A stretch of 64,000 bases of DNA from Enoplolaimus lenunculus (lineage: Eukaryota > Nematoda > Enoplea > Enoplida > Thoracostomopsidae): contig JASANG010000955.1 of NCBI GenBank assembly GCA_030248215.1, positions 62,001-126,000 of the forward strand, given 5' to 3'. The position numbers were made by a program, and so were the translations under genes. The notes beneath the pieces were generated by a model that saw only the letters and a program-made list of their open reading frames with translations, did no database searches and was not told the DNA's origin. Below are positions 23,101-35,100 of this stretch, one piece after another. Positions within the stretch are counted from its first letter, which is position 1. The number at the start of each line of letters is the position of its first letter.

Positions 23101-26100
23101 AATACAGGACTTACATTATACTTCAATATATACACATATAAATATATATATATATATATGTGGGTGTGTGTGTGTGTATTGTACACACAAAACTAATTGT
23201 CTTGTTGTATATTTAAGAAAAGTTTACTTGAAATTAAAAACAAATATGCCTGATTTAATTTGTTTTGATGTTTAAATATACAACTTGAGACATGGATCCA
23301 CATCCGAAACCAGATAGCTGTTGTACTAAAAATTAGAAGAACTGAACGTGGGCCCGTAGCCAAGAGGAGAAGGGCTTGGGGCTCCGCACTCCTGCAAGAA
23401 TTTGCCCCCCCCCCCCCTAGACAATTTACAACCTTGCTTGTAAGTCACTGGAAACCCTTGTATGCTCCTCTTGAAAAATGTTTAGCCCTCATATCAAAAT
23501 GACCTGGCTGCTGGCCTGCTGATCTGGTTAAGCTCCTAGTTCACCAGACATTTAGGAACTTTTTATATACCTGGTTTATTTACAGTTAACTATTTATATA
23601 AATGTTTTTGGCCAGTTTTTAGCCTAAATATGAAACGTTAACGTGAGTAGTGTAATTATTAAGCGTAGGGTTTCACTTTGATCTGTTCTGAAATCAATTT
23701 GGTTTTAGTTTTAAATTTTAGACTGTAACATTCAGTTGAAAGAGGTTGGATTTTTTGAAAAATCAGGCGTATATTACTGCCCGGAACACTATCATTCAAG
23801 GTATGTCATTCAAGGTGTAAACGGATAGTAAATGGAAATAACGGAAACGAATATTGAAGTATAAAAGTTCCGGCCCATGGTACTTTTAAAGCCGTCCCGG
23901 TTTCTGGTTGGTCCGTAAAAGAGTAGGCTTACATTATTGACTACATTTTTGCTTAGGCTTAGGCTTAGGCTTAGGCTTAGGCTTAGGAATACGCTTTTGC
24001 AACGCTTAGGCTTAGGCTTTGGTTAGGAATACGTTTAATCTACAATTACGGCCCTAAAACAAACATTGGCCTAAGTTTCAAAGAGTGAAATCACTGCATG
24101 CTCCACCGGAAATTGTTTTTCTCAGATTTCATGTCGGATTAGATACCGGTCTGTCTTATTATTGGGTCTGTACAGGGGTATATTTGGGCCTCTCGATGGG
24201 AATACCAAACAAAAGACATCTTGCGCAATCTCTAGTTTGTGAAATTTATCATTAGCTTCCGCCAAGGTCGTAATCAGGGCCAAATGGGGTTCTCCTCTGT
24301 TTCAGATTTGACTAAAATCCCGTTTGGCGACTGGTGTCCAGGGGTTTATTAATACTTTTTCAGTTGCTAAAACAACAACCCCCGCGTCAGAAAGTTTTAT
24401 GCGTCGTCCCTTTACAAAAACCTGGGCTACGCCCCGATCTCCTACATGAGAATATTCTTTTTGTATACGTGAAATTACAGCTGTTTACCGGGGTATAAAG
24501 CCGAAAAGTCGTTTCAATTTAAAAAATTTTCTAAAAATTGTTACCCAAAAATTCATTTTAAACCAATCTCAATAAACTATAAAGTGTTGCGAGACAGACA
24601 AACCAACAATCGTATAAAACTACGAGTACAGATGGGTGTACCGGTTATCCGAATATTCGAATATCAAAAATATCCGGATATGTATTCAAAAAATATGTAT
24701 CCGGATATGTATTCGAAAAAATATGTATCCGGATATGTATTCGAAAAAATATGTATCCGGATATGTATCCGAAAAAGATATGCATCCGGATATCCGGATA
24801 AATATTAGGCAACAATTGGCGGATATCCGGATATTAAAAAATATCCAATTCCCGTCGTTAAATTAACTAAAATGGTCATTGTTAAATAATTTCTTAATTT
24901 AAGGTTTGGCTCCAAATGCGGCAGTTGTGGTCAATACGTCGAAGGTCAAGTGGTCACTGTGATGGGACAGTCGTACCATCAAAATTGTTTCAAATGTGAA
25001 CGGTGCAAGTAAGAGCAAGCAATATTGGTTCTTCAGCGGTCATACGACAACAGTACTCAACGTTTGGCCAATGTTTACGTTCAGCGACGTCTCATAAATC
25101 GCAGGGCCAATGTTGCTTTTAGGGCCGGGACTGTAGATTAGGCATATTCTTAAGCCTAACGCCTAAGCGTAGAAAAAAAGCGTAAACCGTAAACCTAAGA
25201 TTAAGCAAAAAATATAGTCTATCATTGAAACCTACTCGTTTGCAGAAAAGCGGTCGGCCCTAATGCTAAAGGGCCTTTCGCAGGATAGTAAGCAAATTTA
25301 GGCATACGCCTAAAATCTTGGCCCATATTCTCAAATGTGTACAGCAACTATCATCAGTTAGTAATATCGTTTTCAAACTCACTGATTGCATTTTTCTTAA
25401 CTCAAAATTTGTACAAGAGTAGAGCACATCATATGCGAAAACTGTGCTGAATTTGAAGCCTCAGCATTCAAAGGGTTGAAAGTTACAAGACCTACCACCA
25501 ACTGGTGATAGGTGCTACACACATTTGGCAATACGGGACCTTAAGACTAAGTGCAGTGAGGGAGAAGCGTACTGTGGTCTATACGCATAGACATAGTAAA
25601 CCTTTTCCTCTCTACACTTAGGTTTATAGGCTTTAATGGGGTGTCGTTGAAAGTATCGGTCACTATTCTTTGTACTTATTCCATGTGTGCCGCCAGAATA
25701 TTGGGTGTCAATGTGCAAATGGGGCCTAGAGAATAAAACTTCTTATCGGGTTCATAGCCAAGAGGGGCAAGGGGGCACAGCCGACTTTGGGAACATTTGG
25801 TCACCGTACATTATTGTCAACCTTGCTTGCAAGTCATCAAAAAATTTTAGGCCTTGTGGCAAGGTGGGCTAGCTATATCCCTCGTTCTGATACAACTTTG
25901 TCCGGATGTACGTACAGTTTTTACTGTTCCGGGCCCATCACACTCGGCCAGGTCCCGGCCCACTTGGGCCCTGGCCCGCGAATTTGACACACTCGGCCGG
26001 GTCCCGGCCCGCTTGGGCCCTGGCCCGCGAATTTGGCACACTCGGCCGGGTCCCGGCCCGCTTGGGCCCTGGCCCGCGAATTTGACACACTCGGCTGGGT

Positions 26101-29100
26101 CCCGGCCCGCTTGGGCCCTGGCCCGCGAATTTGATACAGGTTTACAGCAGGAAACAAAACATAAAACAACCCATATAAACGTAACAATATTTTTCATATT
26201 TCACCAAATATTGTCCCTATAGTTTCATGTAATCCATAAGGTACAACTGCACCCTCTTGCACATACCTGGCGGTGTTCCGGGCGTTTTCATTTCAAACAC
26301 GCTGTTCTGTTCTGTTTTGAGATGCAAAAATTTTTGAACCACACTAGAGAATGCTAAGTTTCCTACGTATTCCTTTTAACTTGTATAATTATACACTTGC
26401 ATCCAGTTCCTCGCCGCAGTTATTACAAAAATGACATCACGTTTAAAAGCTGATCTTAACAAACAGCAAATCAATAATTATTAGGTTAGCTTAATAAGTA
26501 GGCTTGTTCCTTTCAAACCAATTTTTATTGGTTGCAATATATTTTATGCTATTTTAATCTCTTGGTTTTTCTTACTTATACATACGTTTGTAAGCATATG
26601 AGACATGCTTGTCCGTTATGTGCACATGTAATATAGTGCAGTGCACTGTATGTATGCTTGTCGGGAGCATACGGTCGTCGAAAAATACAGTTGGAGGCTG
26701 CCTGTGCGGCGCAGTGGTATCGTACTCGCTTAAGGATCGCGTAGGCTGAGAGAGTTCGATCCCCACTCCGAAGGCCTGTTCTTCCAGCTGCTTAGTAGAA
26801 TGGTTTGAAGTCTCGGTCCCTACGTAGACTGACAACGTTATTCCACCAATGAAGAATGAATATAAAAAAGCAGCGGAAGAATAAGCCCCGTTCTGTTTTT
26901 GTGAACAAAGCGTTACTGTGCTTCAACTCAGGCCTAACTTTCGAAATCCACAGCTCGTATCATGGCTGTTAATGGACTGTGTTAGGGTACCGACACCTGG
27001 ATGACGGGACACTTTCTGCCCAACGTTCGGGGACTTTCCTCGCACGCCGCGAGAGCTACAACACACAAGCTCGTGAGTAAGTGCGATTACATTGCTTTCC
27101 GCTGTACAACTCGAACTAAGTTCAACATTGAATATTTGTTAATCAAGCTTTTTTAAAATATAAGCCACACCAGGTCTATTGATTTTTTCAAACTTGCAAA
27201 CTGTAGGATCTAAAAAATGATGTGTTTTTTTGGAGATTTGAGATGGGCAATGATTTTGTTCATATCCATTTTACATGAAATTTGTGGTCGCTCAATGTTT
27301 TGAGCCTATGTAAAGAACAGGGTCGGAACAGTAGTATAAGCATATTCCTAAGCGTAAGAATAAACGTAAGCCTAAGTGTAAGAATGAGCATATTCCTAAG
27401 CTTAAGCCAAGCAAAAAATTAGACTAAACCTTGAGCTTACCCTATTGCAGTCCCACAGAAAAACGTTCCGCCCCTGATGTTTACGTGGGCCATGTTTTGT
27501 ATGGGGTGAAAGTGTGGTCTTTAATATGGCACTCCCCTCGCCATCTCGGCGTTAGGGCCCACTGTTACGGTTAAAGTTATATTTTACAGGCAACCATTTC
27601 CGGTCGGTCAAAAAGTGACGTTTACCGGCAGAGAACACTTATGTCAAAAGTGTCTCTTCATATCCCGGTCGCTAAAGTGAAACCAACGCAACAAGTTGCG
27701 CCACAAAATATTGCAACTGCAGTAACAACATCGCGCAGCGATCGAGAACCGCTGTCAGCGACTGTCCCTGCAACTGCAAGCACAACTATCGCAGTGGACA
27801 CCGAACACGCGGATGTGACTAAATCTGAGCTTACCACAACTGCCAGTTAGTGTCAAATTGTTTTTTGTAATTTCTAAATTAGACCAGTATTCTCAAATGT
27901 GTGTAACACTAATCATCAGTTGGTTATTCTGCGGTAGATAGTCACACCGAAGGTCAATATGGTATACAACGCAACAAAAATACCGTAAATTACAAAATTG
28001 TTCCAGATATTATTTGTAAGAACAGGTCAATAACCAGCTCACCTTGCCAGGGGTGGGTGAAAAAAATTCCGGAGGTACATGCATACAAGGGTTTTCAGTG
28101 ATATTCCAGCAAGGTTGGAGTTTTCCTGTGGGGTAGCAACATTGTTCTAATGGGAGGGCTGAGCCCCCTCAAGGGGTTAATATGCAGGGTGTAAACGGAT
28201 AGTAAAAAGCACAGAAACGGAAACGATAGTGAGTAAAATAACGGAAGCGGAAACAGAAACGGACAACGGATATTTAAGTATAAAAGTTTCAAAGATGTTT
28301 TATTTTTCTGGCATGCCAACGCAATTGAGTCGTGCAAATATTCATAGGGCTTTGTAAAATTGTAAAGAACAAATAGCGGATACACCGAAAACTGTAAGAT
28401 TTTGGATGAATTTTGTAAATTGTTTTATTTCGAACACCCGCATCATACGTTTAATTAAAAAATTGCGAGATATATTCGTGATCTACAACTAATTTTTGAG
28501 CATAAAAATAACACAATTTCCAGTATTTCTATAACGGAAATGCAAACGGAAACGGATATCCGGTTACATCCTACTAATATGTATGTTGCTATGAAGATAT
28601 CCGGACAAAAATTGATCAGCCACAGATTTATATGTGAGTAATTGAGGGTAAACATTTGAAGACTTTCCAATCGCCTTTCAGAACAATTTTAATAAACAAA
28701 ACAAGTTAAAAAACAAAAATACAAACTATTTTTATTTTTGTTTTTTTTTTCATTTTTGAGATTGACAATTTTAGACTGTGCTGCGTGTCAAGAACCGATT
28801 CGAAGTGGTCAAGTGCTTCTCGCGTTGGATGCTCAATGGCACATCCGTTGTTTCAAGTGTTCCACATGCGATGCTGTTCTACACGGTGAATATATGTCTA
28901 AGTAAGTCGTCGCTATTTCATTTTTTAAGTTTGATACGAGTTTAAGTAAACATATTTTTAAGTAACAACAGCAGACCAGACATTATGTGTATCTAAGAAT
29001 TCATTAAGTTCAGCTTAAACTGAAAATATGTAAGGTATTAAATGAGTTTAAGCGCAAACCTACCTGTTAGTTTAGTTAATCTATAAAGTTAGTTTAATAC

Positions 29101-32100
29101 TGCTGGAGTGCCTTAAGCTTAAATCAAGTTAGTTTAAACTTTTAGAGAGGTTTTAGTTTTGAGCTATTTGCAATTATGTAAATCGATTTTATAGGGACGG
29201 CAAACCGTACTGTGTACGAGATTATAATGCTCATTTCGGGATTCAATGTGACAATTGCGGTGTTTATATCGCAGGAAAGGTTTTACAGGTAACCAAGCAG
29301 AGGCCACGGGAGGCCAGCCCCTCAGGGAAATTTTTCCCCAAACCATAGAACGTTTTCAACCTTGCTTGTAGAGTCAATGAAACCCTTATATGCCTCTCCT
29401 GAAAAATTTTAAGCCACCCCTAGCCAGATGAGCTGGCTACGGTCCTGCCCTTGAAAAGTTTTAAACTTGGTTCTGGCTATTTTGCCAAAACTATTTTTTC
29501 ATTGGCACTCAGAGAAGACATGACAGTAAAAGGTGAAAAAGGTGAATCGTTTGCTTTACTTAATACACTAAATTGGCGTTCAATAGCATGTTTGCATCTG
29601 ACCAGCAGCGGATCCGGAAATTTCTGACGTGGCGGCGGCAGACAAAAGTTATGAAACGCAATTTTGACAGGTACGCTCCAAAAACGTTCAAAATGACTAT
29701 GTGAAGTTTCGCCAAATTTACACTCGGTGCCAAAAGTTTTAACCAGTGCTATAAATTTTCAGCAGGAGGGTGGTCAGCCAGCGCTTTTGCAAATTGATTT
29801 TGTAGGAAATTGTGAACAACCTACTGATAACGAATTTTATTTTTACAAAAATTGAAAATTAAATATGTTTCCTTTATTATAGGCTGGCGATTTTCATTTT
29901 CATCCGGCGTGTGCGCGTTGTGCAAGATGTGATACGCCGTTTGGAGATGGTGAAGAAATGTATATGCAAGGTAATTGTAAGTTAGCAGTATATACCATAC
30001 AGAGGCCCGCGGTTGTGCATTTCAATAAATTTTAGAAATTTAAAAATTTTTTAGAAATTTAACAAAATTTTAGAAATTTAATTAAATTTTTCAATGTAAA
30101 GATGAAGGGTGGAACGTTTTTCTGAAGGACTGCACGAGCCCGTAGCCAAGGGGAGGGGCACGGGGGCCTTAGCCCCCCTGCAAAATTTTTAGGCCCCCTT
30201 GAAAGTTTTTAACATTGCTTGTAACTCATTGAAAACCCTTGAATGTACCTCTTTAAAGATGTTTAGCCACCCTAGCAAAATAAGCTGGCTACAGGCCTGG
30301 GACTGCAATAGAGCAAGCTTAAGCTTTAGACTATTTTTTGCTAGGCTTAGGCTTAGGTTTAGGCTCAACGGTCGTGTTCTATGCATTGGCCAAGCCAATC
30401 GTTATGTTTGCTAGTTCCAGACAATGGCGTAGCAAGGATTTATGTTCGATAGGGTATATTACTTCATGTAAAACAAAACTTTTTATTCTCTAGAATCTAG
30501 AAAGTTATTCAAAATATTGCTGAAGTGGTCACTACCCTGGGTTAAGATAGTAACAAGTGTAACGACTGTAATAGTTTATCGATTGATATTTTGAATTTAT
30601 TTGTTTTCAGGCGACGAAATTTGGCATCCAAAATGCCAAGAATTGAACGAACTGAATCCAGCTGCGGTAAGCCACATATATACATGAATACAGTCGTAGC
30701 CAAGAGGGGGGGTAGGTGGGGCTCAGCAGCCCTGGAAGAATTTTAGCCTTCCCGAGAAAAATTTCAACCATGCTTGTAAGTGTAAATCAACGACAACCCT
30801 TGTATGCCCCTCTTGAACATTTTGCAGCCCAACTGTATTCTAAAGCCTATGAATAAATCTAAGCATAAAATTCAAAGCGTAATCTTAGCCTAAGCCTAAG
30901 CGGAATGATGATAGACGAATTTGAACATATTGCAGCCCAACTGTACTCTAAAGCCTATGAATAAATCTAAGCAATAAAATTCAAAGCGTAATTTTAAGCC
31001 TAAGCCTAAGCGGAATGATGATAGACGAATTTGAACATTTTGCAGCCCAACCGTATTGTAAAGCGTATAAATAAATCTAAGCATAAAATCCTAAGCGCAA
31101 TTTTAAGCCTAAGCCTAAGCGGAATAATGATCGACGAATTGTCGATTCGATGAAATTTCGGATTACCAATTGTCGGGCGACGAGTTGTCGGGCTACGAGT
31201 TGTCGGGTGACGAATTGTCAATATACCATTAACCACGACAGCGCATAAAATGGATGTATTACAACAAATTACAACTTTGACATAATGAAATCTTTCTGTC
31301 AAGTCCACATGTCATAAATGGTTTCGTGTTCCCAGGGAGACCCTTAGTTGTTATGTGTTGTGTTTGAGGTTACTACCTGTTAATAATTAAAGATTCCAGT
31401 GTCCAACTGTTACTATAACATTAACGCTTTCCGGGTTAACCACCGTTTAACGTCACATTTCAAATAATCGTTTAGAAAATAAATAAAATCACAATTTGTT
31501 GTTAGTGGCTGAGTATTGGCCAAAAGCTACTGCGTCATACAGGTTTAGGTCCAGTTTATACTCGCTCTGGAACGGTGATAATTCGGGCCTCTGCTGTATA
31601 TTGCAATCTTTAGGTTATTTGACAATATTTGGCAAAATTGCCTTAAATGCGGTTGAATTCCGCGTTCTTGAACCAAAATTAGACCTGTTCATTTCAGATT
31701 ACTTCACCTCACCCTCGATCACTACGAAAAGGACCAGGATCCCCAGGCCTTCATCTACGCGACAGTCAGTGTACCGTAGCAACAAGCGGCCGTTCGCCTT
31801 TGATCTCGCCGCATCCGTCTGCGCGGACGCTTCCTAGTAAATATTCAACAGATTTTGGCCGACACCTAACGTATATGTATTTGACGCCGGAAGTCGAAAA
31901 AGGATACTTGAAACATCCGGTTCCGCCTAAAGCACCGCAGACGCCGCAGTTTCATATGCCGCCTTCAGGTAACTGACCGTTCCAGGTTGACGATTTCTGT
32001 GACTATTTGATTAATTTTGAATAATCTACGGCCTAAACATAAGTGATTTGTGATAGTGTCTTGTGCAAACAGCGAGTTGTAGAAACAGCTGGGAAAATTA

Positions 32101-35100
32101 ATATTTTAAATTTTTTTCTAGGGTCACCAATTGCAATTCGAAAATCACGTGCATCGTACTTGAAAACTGGCATGCAAAAACTAAGTAAGGGACGCAGGTT
32201 GCATTATTTGTTCAAATCTATTATGGTTAATAATTAACATGTTTAATTAATTATACTAATCAGCCGGTTTTGTACAATGCGCAAAAGTTAGGCGAATACG
32301 CAACAATTTGCGTGCAAAGTTTATTTTCGCAGAACAATCACTTTTTTTGTTCTAAGAACATATTGTAAACAAAGTAATCCTGGAATGTTGCCCAAATTAC
32401 GTGTGTGACGCATTCCAGCTTTAATTATATACATAATAAATATTAACTAGGTGTCTTTCGTATCTTAGAATTATTTATCTTTCTAGATAGTGAAGTAACC
32501 TGTCGTTACGTTTAAGCTGTAAATGGTTAAATAAAATGTTAGCGTGAACAAAAGATAAAGCTTAATTAGGACACTGTTTTTTTGTCGGCCGCATAAGTAG
32601 TTGCCATGGGAAACTGATTGACCTTGAGATTAGTACTGATTTTCTGGTAGCGTTTCGTTCATAAATTATGGCCCATGTTACTTTAAGGGGCGTCCATGAT
32701 TCTATTAGGTCTGTAAAAAGCAGGTTTAGATTCTAGATTACATATTTTTGCTTAGGCTTAGGCTTAGGCTTAGGCTTAGGAACACATTTTTGCAATGCTA
32801 AGGCTGTGGCTTAGGCTTACGAAAACGCTTAATCTACTGTTACGCCCCTTAAAGTAACATTGGCCACTTAATTTGGTCGATCGCAATTTTCTGCAATATT
32901 TTTGTACACAAGTTATTGTGGATGATGCATAATTAACTACGCCAATTGAGCCGTTGTGTCATTTGTTTTTTTTTTAATTTTTAGCCGAAGCATTAGAAGA
33001 TTCGTATCCACGAGCAAAATCGCCGCATATGAACAACGAAGAACCGATTGAAATGGCACATTATCCCGGCGGCCACATTCCTGAACCGGGAGAGGTTCGA
33101 CCCATTGAACGTGAAGACTTTCCTGCGCCGATATATCCGTATGCTGTCGAGGGTAAATACATTTTTGTTTTACGACTAAAAATTGAGGTTCACGTTTGCA
33201 TAGTCATTTTACAGCAGTTGACAACCTAAGACCAACTCAGCGCAATCTGTGTAAGTGAAATAATGCATAATAAAGTGTGTATACACTGTATTAAATCTCC
33301 ACAAGACGTGAGAGCATCCTCGTCCGCGAGCGTTGAGCAAATCTCCACAAGACGTGAGAGCATCCTCGTCCGCGAGCGTTGAGCAAATCTCCACAAGACG
33401 TGAGAGCATCCTCGTCCGCGAGCGTTGAGCAAATCTCCACAAGACGTGAGAGCATCCTCGTCCGCGAGCGCTAAGCACGTAAAGCTGAGTGGTGGTAGTA
33501 AACGGCTCTATTTCCAATCTGCCGGCGTTCGAATCCTATTTTGAACTTGGTTTTCATATAAAATAGAAAATATTCATGTGAGAAAGGTTTTATGGGAAGT
33601 TTATATGTAGCCATAAGTTTTCTGGGCACGATTTTGTACGGGTGTCCAACTGGAGCGCAACTGTTGACTCAACGCGGATCCACGAATTCTTTTCGTTTTC
33701 ATGCGACTAGGGTGTCGATAGTGGCGACAGAGACGTCAATCACCCAGGGTCGTTTACAAGGGGTATAGGAAAACGTAAACCCCGAAATTTTTGAAGACTC
33801 AAAAACAATACTTTTACAAGGTTTAGAATAACATGCAAAGGTCAAAGATTTTCTCGTTCCCTACGCCCGCTGGCAAAAATTTTAGACGTTTTATCCCCTC
33901 CCAAAGTGAAACTCTGGCTGTGCCTGCAGCCACCCCTGTGATCGCAGGGCCGTTCTGTCAGTTTCGCCATAATGCACTGTTTCGATATTTCAGAACTGAG
34001 GCGCCGGTTTTCTTCAAGTGAACCTGAAGACGACGAAGATGACAATGATGACATGGTAGACGGTGAGATGCCCCCAGCGAAGAAAGAAGGCGTCAAATTG
34101 CAGCGACAAGGAGAACGACTCAAAGTGATTGCGGTTGCATCGTCGATCGCTCAGGTGTTCGCTACTGACGTTGAGGTAAGATGCATTTTTCACAATACCT
34201 TGCGTACATCATGCGACAATTGTATTTTCTTGTGACTGTCACACAAAGATTGGAAATAGCGGTGACATCTTCCGTTATCGCCCCGTGTCGGCGTATGTTG
34301 AAAAGTGGTCGGATTTTGAAAATTTTTGCATATTTGAGTGTAAGCTTTTTGATAATTGCACGGAAATTACACCGGAAATGACGTTTCAGGAGCGTATGAA
34401 GCGAGTTAAATCAGGTTCAATGGATCCGCGTTCAAAATCGAGAACTCCAAATGCGAAACGCGACCCTATACATCGTTGTCGATACGAGTCTCCGATAAAT
34501 GCATGTGAGTAAAATTAATTATGCGCTATGGTCTTCTCATAAAATTTGACCTGACGTATAGATTTTGAAACTTTTCCAAGATTTGAGACGCCCATGTAAA
34601 GAACAGGGGTGGAACAGTGTTATAAGCATATTCCTAAGCCTGAGCCCAAGCGTAAGAATGAGCATATTCCTAAGCCTAAGCCTAAGCGTAAGAATGAGCA
34701 TATTCTTAAGCCTAAGCCTAAGCGTAAGAATGAGCATATTCCTAAGCCTAAGCCTAACCGTAAGTAGAATTAATTTTTGATGGTCTCACCAAATTTACCC
34801 TGACGTTTAGATTTTGAAACTTTTCCAAGATTTGAGACGCCCATGTAAAGAACAGGGGTGGAACAGTGTTATAAGCATATCCCTAAGCCTGGGCCCAAGC
34901 GTAAAGAATGAGCATATTCCTAAGCCTAAGCCTAAGCGTAAGAATGAGCATATTCCTAAGCCTAAGCCTAAGCGTAAGAATGAGCATATTCCTAACCCTA
35001 ACACTAATCCTAAGCAAAGCAAAGAAAATTAGTCTAAAGCTTAAGCTTACTCTTTCGAGTCCCACAGAAATGCGGTCCGCCCATGATCTTTACATGAGCC

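Noticed and set aside
25847-26222. Gly/Pro/Arg-rich open frames on both strands
   Set aside because: They follow the 49-bp GC-rich tandem repeat and shift frame with each unit.
26700-26790. Functional tRNA gene
   Set aside because: A and B boxes are present, but the acceptor stem does not close in a convincing cloverleaf and a non-tRNA tail follows; SINE is more likely.
31496-31837. 113-codon open frame as a separate gene
   Set aside because: It overlaps the abLIM linker exon in a different register; the exon frame continues the family signatures.
33209-33517. Repetitive minus-strand frame (SHVLWRF units)
   Set aside because: Translation of the four 46-bp SINE blocks.
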